Of a stretch of 5,881 nt of DNA, positions 1 through 4,914 are shown one piece after another. The translations under genes and the position numbers were made by a program. The stretch comes from JACQNR01 sp049515175 (GTDB lineage Bacteria; Acidobacteriota; Terriglobia; UBA7540): NCBI GenBank assembly GCA_049515175.1, contig JBEKUI010000272.1, positions 1-5,881 of the forward strand. The letters run 5' to 3'. How positions within the stretch are numbered: the first letter of the stretch is position 1; the number at the start of each line of letters is the position of its first letter. The notes beneath the pieces were generated by a model that saw only the letters and a program-made list of their open reading frames with translations, had not been told where the DNA came from and ran no database searches.

Positions 1-2
1 CA

Positions 3-80
3 GGCGACCACCCCTCGATCCCCTCCAATCCGCAGATTACGCCGATGACCCAGAAGGCGGAGCGGGTAGCGCCCCGATAG
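3..80 (+). CDS. Possible 3' tail of a gene that begins upstream
   Basis: An open frame enters from the left edge and ends at a TAG at 78-80. The last residues read TQKAERVAPR. The stop codon lies inside the palindrome at 70-89. Only about 25 residues are visible and no family can be recognised, so this may be a chance open frame. Residue composition and position are compatible with the end of a plus-strand gene that would converge on the toxin-antitoxin pair starting at 147. No function is proposed. Confidence 0.2.
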   Translation, partial: GDHPSIPSNPQITPMTQKAERVAPR

Positions 81-89
81 ATCGGGGCG
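70..89. repeat. Perfect 9-bp-arm palindrome
   Basis: The arms CGCCCCGAT (70-78) and ATCGGGGCG (81-89) are exact reverse complements around a 2-base centre. In RNA this would form an 8-bp GC-rich stem with a 4-base loop. No T-run follows on either strand, so it is not a standard Rho-independent terminator. It could still act as a 3' stem for the VapC transcript, or be one copy of a dispersed palindromic repeat. Confidence 0.6.
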
Positions 90-93
90 GCGT

Positions 94-109
94 TTCCAAT
101 CCGTTGGAA
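94..109. repeat. Small hairpin next to the first palindrome
   Basis: TTCCAA (94-99) and TTGGAA (104-109) pair perfectly across the 4-base loop TCCG. It lies 4 bases from the 70-89 palindrome and about 40 bases beyond the VapC stop. The two stems together may form a transcript-end structure for the minus-strand operon. The stem is short enough that chance is possible. Confidence 0.35.
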
Positions 110-146
110 GACCGCGAGGGGCGGCGGGGCGAGGGTGACTGCACAC

Positions 147-545
147 TCAGACCCAAAGGATTTTGAGGGCCGTCTTTGCGCGCTGGAAATCCTTATCACT
201 CGTGACCAAGGTGGCTTTGCGGGCCAGGGTGAGGGCGGCGGCGAAGCAATCGGCGTAGGGCAGATTGTGCTGGGCCTTGAGGCTGGCGGCCAGCCGGGCG
301 AGTTCCATATCCACGTCGATAACCTGGATGGGAAGCTGGGCGATCTCCTGCAATTTGGCGGCGGCCGCTGGCTCCCCGCGCGCGCGCCAGATCGAGTAAT
401 AGACCTCGCCCCAGTTCACTGCCGACATCACGAGTGGGTGCTTGGCGTCCGCCGCCTTCGCCAGCAGTTCTTCCACCTGCTCCGCGCCCGCGCGGTTCTC
501 GAAAAAAGTCATGAGCGCGCTGGCATCGAGTACGTGGGTTTTCAC
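147..545 (-). CDS. vapC: PIN-domain ribonuclease toxin, VapC type
   Basis: This is a 132-residue single-domain protein, the usual size of a VapC toxin. VapC proteins are Mg2+-dependent ribonucleases that cut tRNA, rRNA or mRNA and stop translation when not bound by their antitoxin. The acidic PIN residues are in the expected order: D7 (VLDASAL), E47 (NWGEVYY), D99 (PYADCF) and D117 (VTSDKDF). The start is GTG at 545, which overlaps the antitoxin stop as GTGA; this 4-base overlap implies translational coupling. It is the downstream gene of a two-gene operon read from the promoter at 800-828. The active site is complete, so the toxin is probably functional. The RNA target cannot be read from the sequence. 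Confidence 0.93.
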   Translation of the reverse strand: MKTHVLDASALMTFFENRAGAEQVEELLAKAADAKHPLVMSAVNWGEVYYSIWRARGEPAAAAKLQEIAQLPIQVIDVDMELARLAASLKAQHNLPYADCFAAALTLARKATLVTSDKDFQRAKTALKILWV

Positions 546-778
546 AGGGTCCGCTCTCGCTTGCGCTCAGCCAAAAGGATTTCGAGCGCCGAAGGTTCGC
601 CTTTGAGCGACCCGCGCAGGCCTCGAATGAATTCGCGCGTAACGGGCTGGACGATTATACGTCCGTCGTCCTCTGTAAAAGTAACCAGCGTTCCCTTTTT
701 GATACCGAATCGCCGCCGCAGCCGCGCCGGGATGACCAGTTGTCCTTTCGTCGTGACGACGCTGGTTTCAATCTTCAT
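542..778 (-). CDS. vapB: AbrB/MazE-fold antitoxin of the VapC pair
   Basis: This is a 78-residue protein. Residues 1-45 form a SpoVT/AbrB swapped-hairpin DNA-binding domain (TTKGQLVIPARLRRRFGI). Residues 46-78 are a charged tail (REFIRGLRG, LLAERKRER) of the kind that wraps and inhibits a PIN toxin. I chose the ATG at 778 over a GTG at 799. The sequence GAGGTGG lies just upstream of the ATG, and the predicted transcription start (about 793) falls downstream of the GTG. Its TGA stop overlaps the vapC GTG start. Antitoxins of this class normally repress their own promoter as a complex with the toxin, and the promoter contains candidate operator repeats. Confidence 0.9.
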   Translation of the reverse strand: MKIETSVVTTKGQLVIPARLRRRFGIKKGTLVTFTEDDGRIIVQPVTREFIRGLRGSLKGEPSALEILLAERKRERTL

Positions 779-799
779 TGGGCACCCACCTCGAAACAC

Positions 800-828
800 A
801 TCCTACCTATCTGCCTTAAGTAAGTCAA
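800..828 (-). promoter_or_regulatory. Sigma70-like promoter of the AbrB-VapC operon
   Basis: Read on the minus strand, a TTGACT -35 box (828-823) is followed by a 17-base spacer and a TAGGAT -10 box (805-800). This sits in an AT-richer pocket of GC-rich DNA. The expected transcription start is near 793, giving a leader of about 15 bases that contains the GAGGTGG ribosome site for the ATG at 778. Inverted GTAAG (820-824) and CTTAC (840-844) flank the -35 box, and the palindrome CTTAAG (815-820) lies in the spacer. These are candidate sites for self-repression by the AbrB protein. The operator assignment is inference. Confidence 0.6.
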
Positions 829-865
829 TCGGAATATGTCTTACCCCGGCACGACTTGGGGGGTC

Positions 866-927
866 TGAATTCCCGCGTGCGCGGGAATGACTGTATGGAG
901 AGTCACCCCCGCGTAAGCGGGGGTCCA
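866..927. repeat. Pair of REP-like palindromes in opposite orientation
   Basis: Palindrome one has perfect 9-bp arms, ATTCCCGCG (869-877) and CGCGGGAAT (880-888). Palindrome two has perfect 8-bp arms, ACCCCCGC (905-912) and GCGGGGGT (917-924), around GTAA. Their flanks match in inverted sense: the first ends in ATGAC (887-891) and the second begins with GTCAC (902-906). The second also ends in TCCA (924-927), close to the TGAA before the first. They are therefore two variants of one asymmetric unit facing each other, as in BIME-type REP pairs. The pair ends 3 bases from the HAD stop codon and may serve as that transcript's 3' stem. No T-run is present and no RAYT transposase gene is in the window. 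Confidence 0.7.
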
Positions 928-930
928 GCG

Positions 931-1632
931 CTACAAATATTTTTCCAGTTCGGGAAGCGAGATGATGCGCGGGGTTTGAATGTCCGGGTAGGCGCCGACG
1001 CGGTCAATTAAGATGCCGCGCAGCCCGGCGAGATGCGCGCCGCCCATGTCGGTGGCGTTGGTGTCGCCGACGAAGGCGGCTTCGGCGGGCTCGACTTTGG
1101 CGCGCTCCAGCGCCTTGCGGAAAATCTCGGGGTGCGGCTTCTCGACACCGACGAGCGCCGAGTCGATGATGATCTCGAAGTGGCGCGCCAGATCGACGCG
1201 CTCGAGCTGCTGCTCCATAGTGCCGATGGAATTCGAGATGACGCCCAGGCGGTAGCCCTGCGAGCGCAGCTTCTCGAGAAACGGCGGCGTCTCGGGCAGC
1301 ACGCGCGACCAGAGCGTGATCTCGCCGAAGCCGCGGGCAACGCGCTGCATCACCGCCAGGCGCGCGGGCACGGGCACCCCGAGGCGCTCGACCAGCGCCT
1401 TCAAGTTTTCCGCCCAATAATACGTGTCGATGGTGCGCGGGACCTCGCCCTGGCGAATCTGCGGCCAGAGCCACTCGTCGAGCTTGCGCTTTCCCACGCG
1501 CTCGGCGGCGAAGAAATCCTCCGCCGTCGCGGGATAGCCCTGCTGCGTCAGGTCCGCCGCCAGCTCTTCCACGCGCGGATACACCAGCGTGTTTCCGGCA
1601 TCGAAGAAGATGACGTGCAAGCTGCCTGGCAT
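931..1632 (-). CDS. HAD-superfamily hydrolase (subfamily IA type)
   Basis: This is a 233-residue cytoplasmic enzyme with all four HAD motifs. The nucleophile D11 is in FFDAGNTLVY, S133 in VISNS, K165 in VEKPHPEIF, and D190 and D195 in VGDTNATDM. Residues 20-100 form the helical cap. HAD proteins of this group mostly remove phosphate from small metabolites; the substrate cannot be assigned. Position D+2 (residue 13) is Gly instead of the Asp that acts as general acid in most HAD phosphatases. I chose the ATG at 1632 because GAGGGG lies 9 bases upstream and it follows the DUF5615 stop by 28 bases. In-frame starts at 1659 and 1701 lack a good ribosome site, and the latter overlaps the upstream gene. 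The gene is probably co-transcribed with the DUF433-DUF5615 pair. Confidence 0.9.
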   Translation of the reverse strand: MPGSLHVIFFDAGNTLVYPRVEELAADLTQQGYPATAEDFFAAERVGKRKLDEWLWPQIRQGEVPRTIDTYYWAENLKALVERLGVPVPARLAVMQRVARGFGEITLWSRVLPETPPFLEKLRSQGYRLGVISNSIGTMEQQLERVDLARHFEIIIDSALVGVEKPHPEIFRKALERAKVEPAEAAFVGDTNATDMGGAHLAGLRGILIDRVGAYPDIQTPRIISLPELEKYL

Positions 1633-1660
1633 TGTCTCTTTCCCCTCGCGAGGCCCCATT

Positions 1661-2026
1661 TCAGATTGGCCGCCGGATCCGCATTCGTCCTGGTTCGACA
1701 ACCATCAGGGCGCCCGCGAAAACAGCTTCCTCGATTGTGGTTAGAGCCTCAGCGACGGCCTCGACCACAACGCGACTTTGCGTTTCCGACGGGAACCGGA
1801 CCACCACAATCCCCCCGTGACTCCCCAAGGGAAACTGCAGCACGTTCCCGAAGTCCGTGTCCCGGGATACGAGGATGGCTTTGTGCTCTTGGGCGAGGGC
1901 GAAGACTCTTCCATCCGGGGCGCCGCGCTGCCCCAGCTCGATAATATGTTCCGCGGTGTGACCCTTTTGCCGAAGGAAATGGCTGAGGGAAAGCGGCAGG
2001 TCTTCGTCAATCAGGAAGCGCGCCAT
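1661..2026 (-). CDS. DUF5615 PIN-like toxin
   Basis: This is a 121-residue protein of the DUF5615 (Mut7-C/PIN-like) family, found next to DUF433 proteins as the presumed toxin of a type II module. Conserved acidic residues are visible: D7 and D9 in LIDEDLP, D38 in GAPDGRVFALA, and D56 and D58 in VSRDTDFGNVL. This spacing is typical of the family and suggests a metal-dependent nuclease. Residues 72-78 (GIVVVRF) form the usual next core strand. The tail after residue 100 is somewhat long and basic (PGRMRIRRPI). Its ATG shares one base with the TAA stop of the DUF433 gene (TAATG), so the two are translationally coupled. The HAD gene follows 28 bases later. Toxicity is inferred from family and context. 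Confidence 0.88.
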   Translation of the reverse strand: MARFLIDEDLPLSLSHFLRQKGHTAEHIIELGQRGAPDGRVFALAQEHKAILVSRDTDFGNVLQFPLGSHGGIVVVRFPSETQSRVVVEAVAEALTTIEEAVFAGALMVVEPGRMRIRRPI

Positions 2027-2253
2027 TAGCGCGGCACCCGGACAGCTTCTTCCTCCACCCGCCGGGCCGCGTAACTCAGCGCGGCGCGCACGTCCTCGAG
2101 TGTGATGCCATACTCACGGGCCACTTCCTCGGGGGAATCGCCCGCCGCGACCGCTCCGACCACGATCGCCACGGGGACGCGCGTGCCCTCGATGACTGGC
2201 TTGCCGAAACGAACTTCGGCGTCCACGGTAATCCTGGGTGCAATCTGGGCCAT
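2026..2253 (-). CDS. DUF433 antitoxin (VapB45-like)
   Basis: This is a 75-residue DUF433 protein. The family signature is clear: an N-terminal strand segment (ITVDAEVRFGKPVIEGTRV, residues 8-26) followed by a helix-turn-helix (residues 27-63: VAIVVGAVAAGDSPEEVAREY, then GITLEDVRAALSYAA). Members pair with DUF5615 proteins and are thought to neutralise them and bind their own promoter. The ATG at 2253 has AAGGAAGAG upstream with about 8 bases between AAGGA and the start. The TAA stop overlaps the DUF5615 start by one base. It is the first gene of a probable three-gene unit, DUF433-DUF5615-HAD, read from the promoter at 2274-2282. Confidence 0.9.
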   Translation of the reverse strand: MAQIAPRITVDAEVRFGKPVIEGTRVPVAIVVGAVAAGDSPEEVAREYGITLEDVRAALSYAARRVEEEAVRVPR

Positions 2254-2273
2254 CGCTCTCTTCCTTCGTGAGG

Positions 2274-2282
2274 ATTATATCA
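2274..2282 (-). promoter_or_regulatory. Extended -10 promoter of the DUF433 operon
   Basis: The minus strand reads TGATATAAT: a perfect TATAAT box (2279-2274) preceded by the TG of an extended -10. No good -35 hexamer lies at the right distance, which is normal for extended -10 promoters. Transcription would start near 2267, leaving a leader of about 14 bases that carries the AAGGAAGAG ribosome site. The match to TATAAT in such GC-rich DNA is unlikely to be chance. Confidence 0.6.
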
Positions 2283-2346
2283 CGCGCGGGCTGGATGGAT
2301 TGGGGCACGAAATCGCTTGACCCGCCGCCGGGGGCATCTCTAGATT

Positions 2347-2351
2347 AGGAG
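2347..2351 (+). promoter_or_regulatory. Ribosome binding site of the TPR-thioredoxin gene
   Basis: AGGAG lies 7 bases before the ATG at 2359 and fixes that start, which also places the signal peptide at the extreme N-terminus. Confidence 0.75.
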
Positions 2352-2358
2352 CATTGCC

Positions 2359-3708
2359 ATGCCGAATCGGTACCGAGTTTGCTTCCCGCGGTTTGTGGGC
2401 GCGTTGACGCTCTTGGCCTTCCTGGTTTCACTCGCTGCAGCCCTCGCCGCGCAGGAGCCGGCCCCAAAGGCTCCGAAGCCTGCCGGCGAGGCGATGCCTC
2501 AGTCGGCCGCTGACGCGGAATCGGAAGCGCTCGACAAGATTTTTCAGGCTCCCTCCACGGACCCGCAGGCGGAGATCCAAAAGCTGGAGGATTTCCTCAC
2601 CCGCTTCCCCGCCAGCGCTTACCGCGAGCAGGTGCTGCGCGTGATCCAAAAGCGCGCGCTGGAATCGAACGACGCGCAGCGGGCCGCCGGGGCGATGGAG
2701 AGGCTGGTGGCGCTCCATCCCGAGGATCCCGATTTGCTCAGCGCCGCCGCGGACCTGCTCGACCGCCAGGGCGACGACGCCGGCCGCGCCCGGGCGCTCG
2801 AATACGCCACGCGCTTCGTGGAGCGCGCCGAAAAGATGACGGTGGACTCGCGGCCGCCCAGCATCCCCGCCGACAAATGGCCGGAGGTCCAGCCCCTCGT
2901 GCGGGCCAGCGCCTACGCGCTGCGCGGGCGGATTTACGCCAAGGCCGGCGAGAGTGACCACGCCGTGGCCGATTTCGAGAAGAGTCTCGCTGCCTATACG
3001 TCGACGACGGTGGCGGAGCAGCTCGGCGACGCGTCACTGAAGATGGGCGACACGACGCGCGCCATCGACGCCTACGCAACGGCCTTCGCCCTGCCCGACC
3101 GCCGCACCGACCCCGCCCGTCGCGACCAGGTGCGCAAGAAACTGGGCAGCGCCTACGTGGCGAAATATCAGTCCGAAAAGGGCCTGGGCGATCTGGTGAT
3201 GGCCCGCTACGACGAGCTGATGCGCACCCTGGCGGGGCGCTTCAAGCCCGACGACCAGCCGCGCGCGGAATCCCAGAACGCCCTGGAAGTCCCCCTGCGG
3301 CGTCCGGACGGCTCGACCTTCACGCTCGCCGAGCTGCGCGGCAAGACCGTGGTGATGGATTTCTGGGCCACCTGGTGCCCGCCCTGCCGCGTCGAAGGCG
3401 GCCTCTTCGAGCGCGTCATCGAGACCTTCCGCAACGATCCCCGCGTCGCCTTCCTGAGCATCAACGCCGACGAGGACCGCGCCGCCGTCGCCGACTTCCT
3501 CAAGGCGGAGAAGTGGAACGTGCCAGTCGCCTTCGCCCAAGGGCTCGATCAGATGCTGGGCATTCGCGCCCTACCGACCACCATGATCCTCGACCCGGAA
3601 GGGCGCGTCGTCTTCCGCCAGACCGGCCTCGACCTCAGCACCTTCGTCCCCACGCTGGAAGGAAAGATCCGCGAAATTCTGAAGAGCACCGAATCAGCGC
3701 AGCATTGA
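2359..3708 (+). CDS. Exported TPR protein with C-terminal TlpA/ResA-like thioredoxin domain
   Basis: This is a 449-residue protein. Residues 1-31 look like a signal peptide: basic start, hydrophobic run from V13 to A29, and a likely cut after ALAA before QEP. A Pro/Ala-rich linker follows to about residue 50. Residues 60-290 are helical with TPR-like repeats, clearest at 182-215 (ASAYALRGRIYAKAGESDHA) and 217-246 (EQLGDASLKMGDTTRAIDAY). Residues 308-445 are a thioredoxin fold of the AhpC-TSA/TlpA class, with WATWCPPC (Cys340 and Cys343) and the cis-proline loop ALPTT (P406). Members act outside the cytoplasm as thiol-disulfide oxidoreductases, often reducing cytochrome c apoproteins or other exported proteins; the TPR part would hold a partner or substrate. 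No cytochrome c maturation gene is nearby, so the partner is unknown. It is transcribed alone, divergent from the DUF433 operon. Confidence 0.92.
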   Translation: MPNRYRVCFPRFVGALTLLAFLVSLAAALAAQEPAPKAPKPAGEAMPQSAADAESEALDKIFQAPSTDPQAEIQKLEDFLTRFPASAYREQVLRVIQKRALESNDAQRAAGAMERLVALHPEDPDLLSAAADLLDRQGDDAGRARALEYATRFVERAEKMTVDSRPPSIPADKWPEVQPLVRASAYALRGRIYAKAGESDHAVADFEKSLAAYTSTTVAEQLGDASLKMGDTTRAIDAYATAFALPDRRTDPARRDQVRKKLGSAYVAKYQSEKGLGDLVMARYDELMRTLAGRFKPDDQPRAESQNALEVPLRRPDGSTFTLAELRGKTVVMDFWATWCPPCRVEGGLFERVIETFRNDPRVAFLSINADEDRAAVADFLKAEKWNVPVAFAQGLDQMLGIRALPTTMILDPEGRVVFRQTGLDLSTFVPTLEGKIREILKSTESAQH

Positions 3709-3748
3709 GTGATTTAGTGATTTGGAGATTGAGCGATCCGTTGATTGA
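3701..3748 (+). repeat. Six degenerate 8-base tandem repeats across a stop codon
   Basis: Units in register are AGCATTGA, GTGATTTA, GTGATTTG, GAGATTGA, GCGATCCG and TTGATTGA. The common core is GTGATTGA/GTGATTTA. The first unit contains the TGA stop (3706-3708) of the thioredoxin gene, so the tract begins at the gene's end and runs into the intergenic space. The AT-rich octamers stand out from the GC-rich surroundings and give stops in several plus-strand frames. Confidence 0.6.
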
Positions 3749-3774
3749 GGAAACGGTCGGGCTTGGTGCTCTAC

Positions 3775-3857
3775 GAGCGGTCGTACCGGCGTGGCACGGG
3801 CGTCCCGCCCGTCAGCTACGCCCAGGATTCGCGTGCCACGCCCCTGTACCGTCGCTC
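3775..3857. repeat. Large imperfect inverted repeat between convergent genes
   Basis: The inner arms GGCGTGGCACG (3788-3798) and CGTGCCACGCC (3832-3842) are perfect 11-bp reverse complements. With small gaps the match extends outward over GTAC and GAGCG to about 24-26 bases per arm (3775-3798 and 3832-3857). A second hairpin is nested at the left: ACGGGCG (3796-3802) and CGCCCGT (3806-3812). The plus strand in one frame reads RRGTGVPPVSYAQDSRATPL. This resembles the TGVPPV...DARAT pseudo-peptides produced by a dispersed intergenic repeat that I recall from several phyla; that link is from memory. It may form a bidirectional transcript-end structure between the converging genes. Confidence 0.6.
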
Positions 3858-3880
3858 ACGACCTGCGCTACAGGTGAGCG
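3853..3880 (-). terminator. Hairpin spanning the deaminase stop codon
   Basis: CGCTCAC (3853-3859) and GTGAGCG (3874-3880) are perfect 7-bp arms. The loop contains the complementary CCTG (3862-3865) and CAG (3871-3873). The TAG stop of the deaminase lies in the loop. No U-tract follows on the minus-strand transcript, so it is at most an atypical or Rho-assisted end structure. It overlaps the outer right arm of the larger inverted repeat, so the two folds would compete. Confidence 0.3.
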
Positions 3881-4908
3881 GCGCGGCAAGCGGAAAGTTC
3901 CTCGAGCAACCCGGCCTTCTCCCCCTCCGCCAGGAATGAATAGCGAATCGCGTTTTCGCACAAGCCCACGATCTGCTCGCGTGTGAGGGAGAAGGCGCGC
4001 GCGGCGCGCAGGAATTCCTCCTGCAAGCTCGTGCCGAACATTGCCGGGTCGTCGGAATTGAGGGTGACCACCAGCCCCGCTTCCAGAAACCGCGGTAGCG
4101 GGTGGTCCTCGAAGCGCGCGAGGAGGCCGGTGGAGACGTTGCTCGACGGGCAGACCTCGAGCGGAATTCGCCGCTCGCGCAGCAGGGCCATTACCGCGGG
4201 GTCTTGAATCGCCGTCAGGCCGTGCCCGATACGCTCCGCGCCCAGGAGCTCGACGGCTCTGCGAATGCTTTCGGGCCCCGCCGCTTCGCCGGCATGAGCT
4301 GTCAGGCGCAGGCCCGCCTCGTGCGCCTCGCGGAAGATCTCCACAAACCACTCCGCCGGGCCGCGCGCTTCGTTGCCGCCGATCCCGAACCCCATCACGC
4401 CGCGCTCGCGAAACTTGATTGCCCAGCGCAGAACTTCCCGCGTGTGCTCGGCGCCGAAGTGGCGGATGGAATCGAAAATCCACTGCACGCGCACGCCCGT
4501 GCGCCCGCCGGCCTCGCTCGCGGCTCGCGCCACGGCGTCGAAGGTTTCCTCCACTGACTGCTTCTTCCAGAGCAGCACGCCCGCCGCGAAGATCACCTCG
4601 GCATAGCGCACGTTCTGCTCCGCCAGCCATTCGACGAGCCGCGTGGTGGCCAGGGCATAATCCTCGGGAGCTTTCAGCAGCAGCGTAATCACCCCGAAGG
4701 CGTTGAGGAATCCCTGGAAGTCGCCGTAGTGATACGACTGGGCGCGCCGCTCGCTGACCCACTTCGTCACCTCGCGCCGCAGGAAGCTCTTCTTCGCCGC
4801 CATCTCGCGCAAGGTCTCCGGGCGCACGCTGCCCTCCAGATGCAGATGGAGCTCAACCTTGGGGAGGCGGGCGATGAAGGTTTCGAGGGATGGGGTGGAT
4901 GCGGTCAC
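3868..4908 (-). CDS. add: Adenosine deaminase family enzyme
   Basis: This is a 346-residue cytoplasmic TIM-barrel metal hydrolase. The catalytic set is complete: zinc ligands H21 and H23 (ELHLHLEG), H205 (AHAGE) and D266 (NSDDP); catalytic E208, H229 (RIGHG) and D267. EVCPSSN (241-247) is also typical. The expected reaction is adenosine to inosine plus ammonia, in purine salvage. RIGHG argues against adenine deaminase, which usually has RIDHG. However, the first motif has HLEG where classic adenosine deaminases have HLDG, so another nucleoside such as 6-aminodeoxyfutalosine (menaquinone pathway) is possible. The GTG at 4908 is the only usable start: the upstream gene's stop (4915-4917) is in the same frame and no other start codon precedes the HLHLEG motif. 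The 6-base gap implies an operon with the nuclease-like gene. Confidence 0.92.
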   Translation of the reverse strand: MTASTPSLETFIARLPKVELHLHLEGSVRPETLREMAAKKSFLRREVTKWVSERRAQSYHYGDFQGFLNAFGVITLLLKAPEDYALATTRLVEWLAEQNVRYAEVIFAAGVLLWKKQSVEETFDAVARAASEAGGRTGVRVQWIFDSIRHFGAEHTREVLRWAIKFRERGVMGFGIGGNEARGPAEWFVEIFREAHEAGLRLTAHAGEAAGPESIRRAVELLGAERIGHGLTAIQDPAVMALLRERRIPLEVCPSSNVSTGLLARFEDHPLPRFLEAGLVVTLNSDDPAMFGTSLQEEFLRAARAFSLTREQIVGLCENAIRYSFLAEGEKAGLLEELSACRAAHL

Positions 4909-4914
4909 GCCGGT

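Noticed and set aside
135..890. Long open frame on the plus strand opposite the AbrB-VapC pair
   Set aside because: It has no recognisable domain, runs antisense to two clear family proteins, and is what GC-rich codon bias produces on the opposite strand.
866..927. CRISPR repeats or Rho-independent terminators
   Set aside because: There are only two palindromes, in opposite orientation, without regular spacers, and neither is followed by a T-run on either strand.
1633..1701. Longer N-terminus for the HAD protein (starts at 1701 or 1659)
   Set aside because: The extra residues are Gly/Ser/Glu-rich and unlike a HAD fold, no good ribosome site precedes these starts, and the longest form overlaps the DUF5615 gene by 41 bases.
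1033..1944. 303-codon open frame on the plus strand opposite the HAD and DUF5615 genes
   Set aside because: It has low-complexity Arg/Leu/Ala-rich content and no motif, while the minus strand carries complete catalytic motifs.
2317..2346. TTGACC (2317-2322) and TAGATT (2341-2346) as a plus-strand promoter for the thioredoxin gene
   Set aside because: Spacing is 18 bases, but transcription would start near 2353, after the AGGAG ribosome site at 2347-2351. That would remove the site that best explains translation from 2359.
3812..4762. Long minus-strand frame offset from the deaminase
   Set aside because: It is an Arg/Ala/Gly-rich shadow of the deaminase gene, whose motifs are all in the other frame.
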